From the NCBI GenBank assembly GCA_041628615.1, contig JBFKOW010000203.1, positions 1 to 5,423 of the forward strand: a stretch of 5,423 bases of DNA. The letters are read 5' to 3'. The notes under the pieces were generated by a model, which had not been told where the DNA came from, ran no database searches, and saw only the letters and a list, made by a program, of their open reading frames with translations. The DNA is from JAMWZF01 sp041628615 (GTDB lineage: Bacteria; Pseudomonadota; Alphaproteobacteria; Rhodobacterales; Rhodobacteraceae). A program made the position numbers and the translations under genes. Shown in pieces: positions 1 through 5,423 of this stretch. Each line of letters begins with the position of its first letter. The stretch's first letter is position 1.

Positions 1-24
1 CCCCCCGCCCCCCCCGGCAGCACG

Positions 25-1206
25 TCAGGCGCTGCGGTAGAGCTTGGTCATCGAGAATTCCCGGTGACCCAGCGCCTCGGCGGCGGTGTAGCGGCCGTTG
101 GCGGTGCGGCGGATCATCTCGATCAGGTCGTCACCGGCCTCGTCGATGGTCTTCTCGCGGCGCAGGATGCCGGACACGTCCACGTCGACATGCTCGGACA
201 TGGTCCGCACGGTGCGCGGGTTCGCGGTGATCTTGATGACCGGCACGATCGGGTTGCCCACCACGTTGCCCTGCCCGGTGGGGAAGGTGTGGATCACGGC
301 GCCGCCGGCGGCCATCAGGGTCACGCATTCGGCCGCGGCCGAGGACGAGTCCATGAAGTAGAGACCGGCACCCGACTTCGGCGCCTCGGCGGCGTCGAGG
401 ATGTCGATGAACTTCGACGTGCGGCCGATCTTCTCGAGGTTGCCCAGCGCCTTTTCCTCGATGGTGGTCAGGCCGCCCTCGATGTTGCCCTTGGTGGGCT
501 GGCTGTCGGACAGGTCGTCGGTCTGGTGCGCGAAGATCACGTCGTCCTGGTAGGCCTTCCACATCTTGTACCAGCGCTCGCCGACTTCCTCGTTGATCGC
601 GCGCTTCTGGCAGATGTGCTCGGCGCCGGTGATCTCGGAGGTCTCGCCGAAGAAGCCGGTGATGCCCTCGGGCAGCAGCTTGTCGTACATGTTGCCGACC
701 GTCGGGCAGGAGCCGAGACCGGTGGTGGTGTCGGACTCGCCGCACTTGGTCGAGACCCAGAGCTCCGAGATCGAGCATTCCTCGCGCTCCAGTTCGGTCG
801 CCCAGTGGACGAAGTCCTTGGCGGCCCAGGAGGCGGCGCGGATCGTCTCGAAGTCGCCCTTCTGCTCGATCGAGAACTCGGCGACCGGCTTGCCGGTGGC
901 GCGGATGCCGTCGGCGATGCGCTTGGTCCAGCCGGGTTCGATCCCGATCACCACGACGGCGGCCACGTTGGGGTTCGCGCCGGTGCCGATGATGGTCCGG
1001 AAGTGCAGTTCGAGGTCCTCGCCGAACTGCAGGCGGCCGTAGCTGTGCGGGATCGCCAGCGTGCCCTTCACGTTGTTGGCGACCGCCTCGCAGGCGGCGT
1101 TCGAGATGTCGTCCACCGGCAGGATTACGACATGGTTGCGCACCCCCACGCGACCGTTCTCGCGCCGGAAGCCCTTGAAGGTGATGTTGGAGTATTTCGA
1201 GGCCAT
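25..1206 (-). CDS. suyB: (2R)-sulfolactate sulfo-lyase, large (beta) subunit SuyB
   Basis: This 393-residue protein is the large, catalytic-core subunit of the lyase that eliminates sulfite from (R)-sulfolactate to give pyruvate (EC 4.4.1.24), in the cytoplasm. It belongs to the UxaA (altronate/galactarate dehydratase) family. Visible family motifs are GFRRENGRVGVRN (residues 12-24), KCGESDTTTG (154-163), GETSEITGAEH (187-197), NIEGGLTTIEEKALGN (241-256) and GQGNVVGNP (311-319). Cysteines at 155 and 167 lie in the region that carries metal or active-site residues in this family. The ATG at 1206 is preferred because a TAAGGAG site lies 9 bases upstream. An in-frame ATG at 1257 would add 17 non-conserved residues, overlap suyA and lack a comparable site. 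The gene follows suyA after 13 bases, and the small SAF subunit is expected to complete the enzyme. A sugar-acid dehydratase is the alternative, but the hps neighbours argue strongly for sulfolactate. Confidence 0.9.
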   Translation of the reverse strand: MASKYSNITFKGFRRENGRVGVRNHVVILPVDDISNAACEAVANNVKGTLAIPHSYGRLQFGEDLELHFRTIIGTGANPNVAAVVVIGIEPGWTKRIADGIRATGKPVAEFSIEQKGDFETIRAASWAAKDFVHWATELEREECSISELWVSTKCGESDTTTGLGSCPTVGNMYDKLLPEGITGFFGETSEITGAEHICQKRAINEEVGERWYKMWKAYQDDVIFAHQTDDLSDSQPTKGNIEGGLTTIEEKALGNLEKIGRTSKFIDILDAAEAPKSGAGLYFMDSSSAAAECVTLMAAGGAVIHTFPTGQGNVVGNPIVPVIKITANPRTVRTMSEHVDVDVSGILRREKTIDEAGDDLIEMIRRTANGRYTAAEALGHREFSMTKLYRSA

Positions 1207-1215
1207 CTGGGGGAT

Positions 1216-1222
1216 CTCCTTA
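1216..1222 (-). promoter_or_regulatory. Ribosome binding site of suyB, overlapping the suyA stop
   Basis: TAAGGAG on the minus strand. The TAA is the stop codon of suyA, and the AGGAG part lies 9 bases before the ATG at 1206. It decides the suyB start against the upstream in-frame ATG at 1257 and suggests translational coupling between the two lyase subunits. Confidence 0.72.
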
Positions 1223-1510
1223 CCAGCGCTTGGTCTTGACGTTGTGGGTGTGGACATGGCCGCCTTTCGGGATGTCCGCGATGACCTTGCCGATGTCCTC
1301 GCCGTACTTGATGGCGGTGTCGCCGGCCTTGAGATCCTTCAGCGCGATCTTGTGCCCGATCGGCACGTCGGCCCCCGAGGTCAGGCGGAAGGTCGAGTTG
1401 TCGTGGGTGACACAGCACAGCATGTCGGTGCCGGCGGTGAGGCCCTCGACCACGACGACGCCCACGTTGTCGGCATGTTCATGGACGAGAAGGTGCGGGA
1501 TTTCAGACAT
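1220..1510 (-). CDS. suyA: (2R)-sulfolactate sulfo-lyase, small (alpha) subunit SuyA (SAF domain)
   Basis: This 96-residue protein is a single SAF domain, the fold that forms the N-terminal part of one-piece altronate dehydratases (UxaA). In sulfolactate lyases it is a separate small subunit working with SuyB. Family-like segments include the N-terminal HLLVHEHADNVGVVVVEGL (residues 6-24), the central VPIGHKIALKDLKAGDTAIKYG (49-70) and the C-terminal IGKVIADIPKGGHVHTHNV (73-91), where His86 and His88 stand. The length is full for a SuyA-type subunit. The ATG at 1510 has a strong AAGGAG site 6 bases upstream, the clearest ribosome binding site in the window. The gene lies 19 bases after the zinc dehydrogenase and 13 bases before suyB. 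The small size and the pairing with a separate large subunit are what distinguish it from a full-length UxaA. Confidence 0.88.
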   Translation of the reverse strand: MSEIPHLLVHEHADNVGVVVVEGLTAGTDMLCCVTHDNSTFRLTSGADVPIGHKIALKDLKAGDTAIKYGEDIGKVIADIPKGGHVHTHNVKTKRW

Positions 1511-1516
1511 CTATGA

Positions 1517-1522
1517 CTCCTT
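1517..1522 (-). promoter_or_regulatory. Ribosome binding site of suyA
   Basis: AAGGAG on the minus strand with a 6-base spacer to the ATG at 1510. It is the best-spaced Shine-Dalgarno site in the window and falls in the 19-base gap after hpsP. This suggests that the lyase genes are translated independently of, and perhaps more strongly than, the dehydrogenase genes before them. Confidence 0.75.
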
Positions 1523-1529
1523 CGGATGT

Positions 1530-2513
1530 CTAGGGTTTGAGAATGATCTTGGGCGTCGCGACCATGCCCGAGCGGATGTCGGCGAAGGCTTGCGCCCCCT
1601 CGGCAAGCGGGCGGACCTCGATCCAGTCGAGCGGACCGAGGCGGCCGCCCCACATCGCCGCGCAGGTGTCGCGGAAGTCCTGCGCCGTGTAGGTGTAGGT
1701 GCCGATCACGGTGATTTCCTGCAGCGTGATGCGGCGGATGTCGAGACCGCCGGCGCCGCCGCCGAGCCCGACATGGACGATGACCCCGCCGGGCCGCGCG
1801 GCGGCCGAGGCGGCGGCGCGGGTCGGGTCGATGCCCACCGCGTCGACCACGAGGTCGAAGCTCTGGCCCGCGGCCGCGTCGGGCGACGCCACCGCCACCC
1901 CCGACAGCCGCGACAGGTAGGCCCGGCGCAGCGCGTTGGGCTCCACCAGCGTGATGACCGGCACCCCCTGCGCCGCGAGGCAGAGCGCCGCCGCGACCCC
2001 GATGGCGCCGCCGCCGATGACAAGCGCTGTCTCGGCCGGGTCGCCCTTCAGCGCCTCGATCCCCAGCCGCACCGCGTGCCAGCTCACCGCCAGCGGTTCG
2101 GCCAGCGAGGCGATGTCGTCGCCGATCCCGTCGGGGACCGCGACGAGGTTGGTATCGGGCATCGAGACGTATTCCGCGAAGGCCCCCTCGCGCGGCGGCA
2201 TCGAGATGATCTGCCGCTTCGGGCAGAGGTTCTCGCGCCCGCTCGTGCAGGCGCGGCAGGTGCCGCAGGTGACCAGCGGGTTGATCGTCACCCGTTCGCC
2301 GTCGCGCGGGCCGCCGACGATGGTCCCCGCCCCCTCGTGGCCGAGGATCAGCGGCGCCGGCCGCCGGTCGTCGTGGCCGAGATAGGCGTGCATGTCCGAG
2401 CCGCAGATCCCGACCGATCCGATCCGGATCAGGTGTTCGCCGGGCGCCGGCGCCGGATCGGCGGCTTCGCGGTAGTCGAGCGCCTCGGGCGCGGTGTAGA
2501 CCAGTGCCTTCAT
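1530..2513 (-). CDS. hpsP: Zinc-dependent medium-chain alcohol dehydrogenase, probable DHPS 2-dehydrogenase HpsP
   Basis: A 327-residue cytoplasmic dehydrogenase of the zinc-containing MDR family. The GroES-like catalytic domain comes first, with catalytic-zinc residues Cys37 (in GICGSD), His59 and Glu60 (in LGHEGAG) and Glu139 (in LAEPLAV). The structural-zinc loop has all four cysteines, at 83, 86, 89 and 97. The Rossmann NAD(P)-binding domain follows, with GGGAIG at 167-172. No key residue is missing. By gene order and family it matches HpsP, one of two dehydrogenases acting at C2 of DHPS; with HpsO it would interconvert the enantiomers through the 2-keto compound. Which enantiomer this protein uses cannot be read from the sequence. 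Its ATG overlaps the hpsO TGA in an ATGA junction. No good Shine-Dalgarno site is visible close to the start, so translation is probably coupled to hpsO. A sorbitol- or threonine-dehydrogenase-like enzyme with another substrate is the alternative. Confidence 0.78.
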   Translation of the reverse strand: MKALVYTAPEALDYREAADPAPAPGEHLIRIGSVGICGSDMHAYLGHDDRRPAPLILGHEGAGTIVGGPRDGERVTINPLVTCGTCRACTSGRENLCPKRQIISMPPREGAFAEYVSMPDTNLVAVPDGIGDDIASLAEPLAVSWHAVRLGIEALKGDPAETALVIGGGAIGVAAALCLAAQGVPVITLVEPNALRRAYLSRLSGVAVASPDAAAGQSFDLVVDAVGIDPTRAAASAAARPGGVIVHVGLGGGAGGLDIRRITLQEITVIGTYTYTAQDFRDTCAAMWGGRLGPLDWIEVRPLAEGAQAFADIRSGMVATPKIILKP

Positions 2514-3271
2514 TTCGCGGTGAACCCCCCATCCACCATCAGGATCTGCCCGGTGACGTAGCCGGACATCTCGGAGCAGAGGAACAGCAGCGGACCGTCG
2601 ATGTCCTCGAGTTCGCCGTTGCGGCCGATGCAGGTCTGCGCCGCGTTGCGGGCCGCCCGTTCCGGGTCGGAGAACACCGCGGCGGTCAGTTCTGTGCGGA
2701 AGAAGCCCGGCCCGATCGCGTTGGCGTTGATCCCGAAGCGGGACCAGGCCTCGGCCATCGCCCGGGTGAGCTGGGCCACGCCGCCCTTCGAGGCGCCGTA
2801 GGCGATGCCGGCCGGGAAGGCCCGGTAGGATTGCAGCGAGGCGAAGTTGACGATCCGTCCCCAGCCGCGTTCCTTCATCGGCCCGACGAGGTGCTGGGAC
2901 AGGAAGAACGGCACCGCGAGGTTCACGGTCTGCGCCATGTCCCAGCCCTCGGGCGTGACCTCGTCGGCCGGCTGCCGCGGATTGATCCCGGCGGCATGGA
3001 CGACGATGTCGGGCGCGCCGAAGGGCTCGGCGGCCGCGCGGGCGCAGTCGGCGAGACGGGCGCGGTCGGCGAGATCGAAGGGCAGCGCCGAAACGCGGCC
3101 CTCCGGCGCGGTGGCCACGAGATCGTCCAGCGCCTCGGCCCGCCGGGCAATGGCGACCACCGAGGCACCGGCCGCCGACAGCACCTGCGCGGCCCGGCGG
3201 CCGAGGCCGGAACTGGCCCCGGTCACGCAGGCCACCCGGCCCGTCAGATCTGTTCCCGGCAGGCGCGTCAC
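2510..3271 (-). CDS. hpsO: Short-chain dehydrogenase/reductase, probable DHPS 2-dehydrogenase HpsO
   Basis: A 253-residue classical SDR. The cofactor motif TGASSGLG is at residues 17-24, HAAG (in place of the usual NNAG) at 92-95, and the active-site tetrad is Asn117, Ser145, Tyr158 and Lys162. The Ser-to-Tyr spacing of 13 and YxxxK are canonical. The C-terminal part carries IGPGFFRTEL and ends with MVDGGF, as usual for this family. The start is taken as the GTG at 3271, because GGAGGAG lies 8 bases upstream. A second in-frame GTG at 3280 overlaps the hpsN stop (GTGA) and would add three residues, but the purine-rich site is then too close. The open frame runs back to 3595 inside hpsN and is not coding there. 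Between hpsN and hpsP, the likely role is oxidation or reduction at C2 of DHPS for enantiomer interconversion. The family is certain. The substrate is inferred from context, and gluconate-5-dehydrogenase-like activity is the main alternative. Confidence 0.8.
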   Translation of the reverse strand: MTRLPGTDLTGRVACVTGASSGLGRRAAQVLSAAGASVVAIARRAEALDDLVATAPEGRVSALPFDLADRARLADCARAAAEPFGAPDIVVHAAGINPRQPADEVTPEGWDMAQTVNLAVPFFLSQHLVGPMKERGWGRIVNFASLQSYRAFPAGIAYGASKGGVAQLTRAMAEAWSRFGINANAIGPGFFRTELTAAVFSDPERAARNAAQTCIGRNGELEDIDGPLLFLCSEMSGYVTGQILMVDGGFTAK

Positions 3272-3276
3272 CTCGG

Positions 3277-4584
3277 TCACTCCTCCGCGGTCAGGTCGAA
3301 GTCTTCGTCGGGGAAGTACTTCTTCAGCCGGATGTCGGCGGTGCGGGCGTGACCCTCCATGCCTTCGAGACGGGCGATCCGCGCGGTGGCCTCGGCGACC
3401 GGCTTGGCGCCTTCGCGGGTGGCCCGCTGCCAGGTCACGATCTTCATGTACTTGTGGACCGAAAGGCCGCCGGTGTAGCTCGCCGCGCCCGAGGTCGGCA
3501 GCACGTGGTTGGTGCCCGACGCCTTGTCGCCGAAGGCCACGGTGGTTTCCTCGCCGAGGAACAGCGAGCCGTAGCAGGACAGCCGGCCAAGCCACCAGTC
3601 GAGGTCCTCCGCCTGCACGGTCAGGTGCTCGGGGGCGTAGTCGTCGGAACAGGCGGCCATCTCCTCGCGGTCGCCGCAGAGGATCACCTCGGCGTAGTCG
3701 CGCCAGGCGGCGGTGGCGTTGTCGCGGTTCACCTCGGGCAGGTCGTCGATCAACAGCGGCACCAGGCGCATCACCTCCTCGGCCAGCGCGCGGTCGTCGG
3801 TGACCAGCCAGACCGGCGAGTTGTAGCCATGCTCGGCCTGGCCGACGAGGTCGGCGGCGACGATCATCGGGTCGGCGGTTCCATCGGCGAGGATCAGGCT
3901 GTCGGTGGGCCCGGCGATCATGTCGATGCCGACCCGGCCGAACAGCATCCTCTTGGCCTCGGCGACGAACTGGTTGCCGGGACCGACGAGGATGTTGGCC
4001 TTGGGCAGGCCGAACAGGCCGAAGGTCATCGCCGCAACGCCCTGGACCCCGCCCATCGCAAGGATCTTGTCGGCGCCGCAGACGCTGGCGGCGTAGATGA
4101 TCGCCGGCGCGATGCCGACGCCGGGGCGCGGCGGCGAACAGGCGACGATGTGCTTGCAGCCCGCGACCTTGGCGGTGGTCACCGTCATGATCGCGCTGGC
4201 GATGTGGCTGTAGCGCCCGCCCGGCACGTAGCAGCCCGCCGCCGAGACCGGGATCGCCTTCTGCCCGGCGATCAGGCCCGGCACCACCTCGACCTCGAAG
4301 TCGGCCACGGTGCCCAGCTGGGCCTCGGCGAACTTCTTGACGTTGGCGTGGCTGAACTCGATGTCGCGGCGCAGCTTCTCGGGGACCTGCGCCGCGGCGG
4401 CCGCGATGGTCTCGGGGCTCAGCAGGATCTCGCCCTCGTACTTGTCGAACTTCTTCGCGTATTCGAGCGCCTTCTCGTCGCCGCCGGCCTCGATGTCGTC
4501 GAGGATCTCGCGCACGATCTTCTTGGTCTCGGACGCGTCGCTGCGGGCGTGGAGCTTGGCTTTCTTGAGATACTCTCTCGGCAT
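3277..4584 (-). CDS. hpsN: Sulfopropanediol 3-dehydrogenase HpsN (histidinol dehydrogenase family)
   Basis: This 435-residue protein has the complete histidinol dehydrogenase fold and metal/catalytic set: Gln249 and His252 (QAEH), Glu319-His320 (PEHL), Asp353 and His360 (in FGDKASGTNHVLPT) and His412 (EGMEGH). The spacing matches E. coli HisD residues Gln259, His262, His327, Asp360, His367 and His419. HisD itself oxidises an alcohol to an acid in two NAD-dependent steps; HpsN does the same to (R)-DHPS at C3, giving (R)-sulfolactate (EC 1.1.1.308). The assignment rests on its position between a TRAP permease and hpsO-hpsP-suyAB, with no other histidine-biosynthesis gene nearby. The Lys/Arg-rich N-terminus (MPREYLKKAKLHAR) is also unlike a typical HisD start. 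The ATG at 4584 follows AGGA by 7 bases and lies 13 bases after the permease stop. A genuine biosynthetic HisD should be encoded elsewhere in the genome. Confidence 0.87.
   Translation of the reverse strand: MPREYLKKAKLHARSDASETKKIVREILDDIEAGGDEKALEYAKKFDKYEGEILLSPETIAAAAAQVPEKLRRDIEFSHANVKKFAEAQLGTVADFEVEVVPGLIAGQKAIPVSAAGCYVPGGRYSHIASAIMTVTTAKVAGCKHIVACSPPRPGVGIAPAIIYAASVCGADKILAMGGVQGVAAMTFGLFGLPKANILVGPGNQFVAEAKRMLFGRVGIDMIAGPTDSLILADGTADPMIVAADLVGQAEHGYNSPVWLVTDDRALAEEVMRLVPLLIDDLPEVNRDNATAAWRDYAEVILCGDREEMAACSDDYAPEHLTVQAEDLDWWLGRLSCYGSLFLGEETTVAFGDKASGTNHVLPTSGAASYTGGLSVHKYMKIVTWQRATREGAKPVAEATARIARLEGMEGHARTADIRLKKYFPDEDFDLTAEE
3280..3286 (-). promoter_or_regulatory. Ribosome binding site of hpsO
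   Basis: GGAGGAG on the minus strand, formed by the last codons of hpsN (two Glu codons just before its TGA), with an 8-base spacer to the GTG at 3271. It supports that GTG over the one at 3280, which would leave almost no spacer. Confidence 0.6.
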
Positions 4585-4591
4585 CTGGGTA

Positions 4592-4595
4592 TCCT
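4592..4595 (-). promoter_or_regulatory. Weak ribosome binding site of hpsN
   Basis: AGGA on the minus strand, 7 bases before the ATG at 4584, within the 13-base gap after the permease stop codon. It is short but well placed, and it agrees with the start chosen for hpsN. Confidence 0.5.
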
Positions 4596-4597
4596 AT

Positions 4598-5423
4598 CTA
4601 TTTGTAGACGTCGGGCAGGAGGGTGGTCGAGATCGCCGGGATGTAGGCGATCATCAGGGTCACGATCAGCATGAAGAACACGAAGGGAATGGCCCGATAG
4701 GCGATCTTCAGGATCGATTCCCCGGTGATCCCCGACACCACGAAGAGGTTCAGTCCCAGCGGCGGCGTGATGAAGCCGACGCCCAGCGCGGTGATCATCA
4801 TGATGCAGAACTGGATCTCGTTCATGCCGATGTTGTCGGCCAGCGGCTTCAGGATCGGCGCCAGGATCACGATGTTCGGCGTGGTCTCCATGACGCAGCC
4901 GGCGGCAATCAGGATCAGAACCATCATGCCGATGAGGACGAACTCGTTTTCGCTCACCGAGGTCAGCGCGCTGACGAAGCCCTGCGGCACCCCGATGATC
5001 GCCAGCGCCTCGGCCAGCGGGATCGAGAAGGCGATGATCGGCAGGATCACCCCGTTCACCTTGGCCGAGGAGACCAGCATCGCCGGGAAGTCCGAGAACC
5101 GGAGCGTGCCGAGGATGAAGCCGATGGCGATGGTGACGACGACGGCGACGGCGCCGGCTTCGGTCGGGGTCAGCCGGCCCGAGAAGATGCCGTAGAAGAT
5201 GATCCCCGGCACGATGAAGGCGTACCAGCCCGACTTGAGCGACTGCCAGAGGTTGGCCCGCCACTCGGCCGCGGTCATGATGCCGCCGCCCTCCCAGAGG
5301 TTCAGCCGGTTCATCACCACGTTGGTGACCAGGATCGAGATCAGGATCAGGATCCCCGGGATCAGCGCGGCGAGGAACAGGGTCGACACCGCGATCCCCA
5401 GCACGAGGCCGATGATGATGTAG
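4598..5423 (-). CDS. hpsM: TRAP transporter large permease subunit, DctM family (C-terminal part), HpsM-like
   Basis: The reading frame is open to the right edge, so this is the C-terminal 274 residues of a protein that is usually about 430 residues long. The GTG at 5404 is an internal valine, not a start. The fragment is strongly hydrophobic, with roughly six to eight membrane segments, for example residues 2-35, 67-82, 90-106, 124-150, 160-177, 204-230 and 245-264. Typical DctM motifs are LTPTEAG (84-90), METTPNIVILAPIL (178-191) and ITPPLGLNLF (218-227). The large subunit forms the ion-driven transport channel in the inner membrane and works with a small membrane subunit and a periplasmic binding protein, presumably encoded beyond the right edge. 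Its position immediately upstream of hpsN makes DHPS uptake the likely job. Family membership is secure. The substrate is inferred only from neighbours, because specificity lies in the unseen binding protein. Confidence 0.88.
   Translation of the reverse strand, partial: YIIIGLVLGIAVSTLFLAALIPGILILISILVTNVVMNRLNLWEGGGIMTAAEWRANLWQSLKSGWYAFIVPGIIFYGIFSGRLTPTEAGAVAVVVTIAIGFILGTLRFSDFPAMLVSSAKVNGVILPIIAFSIPLAEALAIIGVPQGFVSALTSVSENEFVLIGMMVLILIAAGCVMETTPNIVILAPILKPLADNIGMNEIQFCIMMITALGVGFITPPLGLNLFVVSGITGESILKIAYRAIPFVFFMLIVTLMIAYIPAISTTLLPDVYK

Noticed and set aside
64..1239. 391-residue open frame on the plus strand, opposite suyB
   Set aside because: Same high-GC antisense artefact. It has no family motifs and no reasonable ribosome site, and the opposite strand encodes a conserved UxaA-family protein.
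1207..1257. Longer suyB starting at the ATG at 1257
   Set aside because: It would add 17 residues overlapping the end of suyA, with no family similarity. The ATG at 1206 has a TAAGGAG site and gives the conserved N-terminus.
1511..1529. Possible internal promoter or terminator in the hpsP-suyA gap
   Set aside because: The 19 bases hold only a Shine-Dalgarno site and the hpsP stop codon is directly adjacent. There is no -35/-10 pair, inverted repeat or T-run.
1230..2561. 443-residue open frame on the plus strand, opposite hpsP and suyA
   Set aside because: The product is rich in Arg, Ala, Gly, Asp and Val without recognisable motifs. It lies opposite two clearly conserved genes and is explained by high-GC codon usage that suppresses stop codons on the complementary strand.
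3272..3595. N-terminal extension of the SDR into hpsN (total 361 residues)
   Set aside because: The extension is an out-of-frame reading of the hpsN C-terminus, rich in Arg and Gly. The SDR fold begins just after the GTG at 3271, and typical family length is about 250 residues.
3349..4674. 441-residue open frame on the plus strand, opposite hpsN
   Set aside because: Low-complexity Gly/Ala/Asp/Arg/Val/Leu composition with no domain. It is fully antisense to a conserved HisD-family gene with intact catalytic residues, so it is a composition artefact.
4419..5264. 281-residue minus-strand open frame across the permease/hpsN junction
   Set aside because: It is an alternate frame of the TRAP permease and the start of hpsN, with His/Arg/Asp-rich low-complexity sequence and no domain. 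The permease frame has clear membrane segments and DctM motifs.
1..5423. CRISPR arrays, tRNA or rRNA genes, insertion sequences, attachment sites
   Set aside because: No regularly spaced repeats, tRNA cloverleaf-type segments, transposase frames or terminal inverted repeats were seen on either strand. Coding sequence fills the window.

Overview
The window carries a compact run of genes, all read on the minus strand (right to left). Together they form a nearly complete set for catabolism of the C3 sulfonate 2,3-dihydroxypropane-1-sulfonate (DHPS). Very high GC, GC-rich third positions, a TRAP-type permease and this gene order all point to an alphaproteobacterium, most likely a marine Rhodobacterales (Roseobacter/Paracoccus-type) organism. 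That placement is an inference from gene content and composition, not from a marker gene.

In transcription order the genes are: (1) the C-terminal part of a TRAP transporter large permease (DctM family, hpsM-like), cut by the right edge at 5423; (2) a histidinol-dehydrogenase-family enzyme best explained as sulfopropanediol 3-dehydrogenase (hpsN); (3) a short-chain dehydrogenase (hpsO-like); (4) a zinc-dependent medium-chain dehydrogenase (hpsP-like); (5) a 96-residue SAF-domain protein (suyA); and (6) a UxaA-family large subunit (suyB). Intergenic gaps are 5 to 19 bases, with one 4-base ATGA overlap, so the genes almost certainly form one operon. No promoter, regulator or convincing terminator lies inside the window. 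The promoter should be upstream of the TRAP genes, beyond the right edge. No gene-free stretch exceeds about 25 bases.

The inferred pathway is as follows. The TRAP transporter imports DHPS. HpsO and HpsP, dehydrogenases acting at C2, interconvert the two DHPS enantiomers through a keto intermediate. HpsN oxidises (R)-DHPS at C3 in two NAD-dependent steps to (R)-sulfolactate. SuyAB then cleaves (R)-sulfolactate to pyruvate and sulfite. The carbon enters central metabolism, and the sulfite must be oxidised or exported by proteins encoded elsewhere.

The system is known from Cupriavidus and Ruegeria-type bacteria, and I see no undescribed system here. The points most worth attention are that automatic annotation could call hpsN histidinol dehydrogenase and suyAB altronate dehydratase, the start-codon choices for hpsO and suyB, and a pure C/G tract just downstream of suyB.
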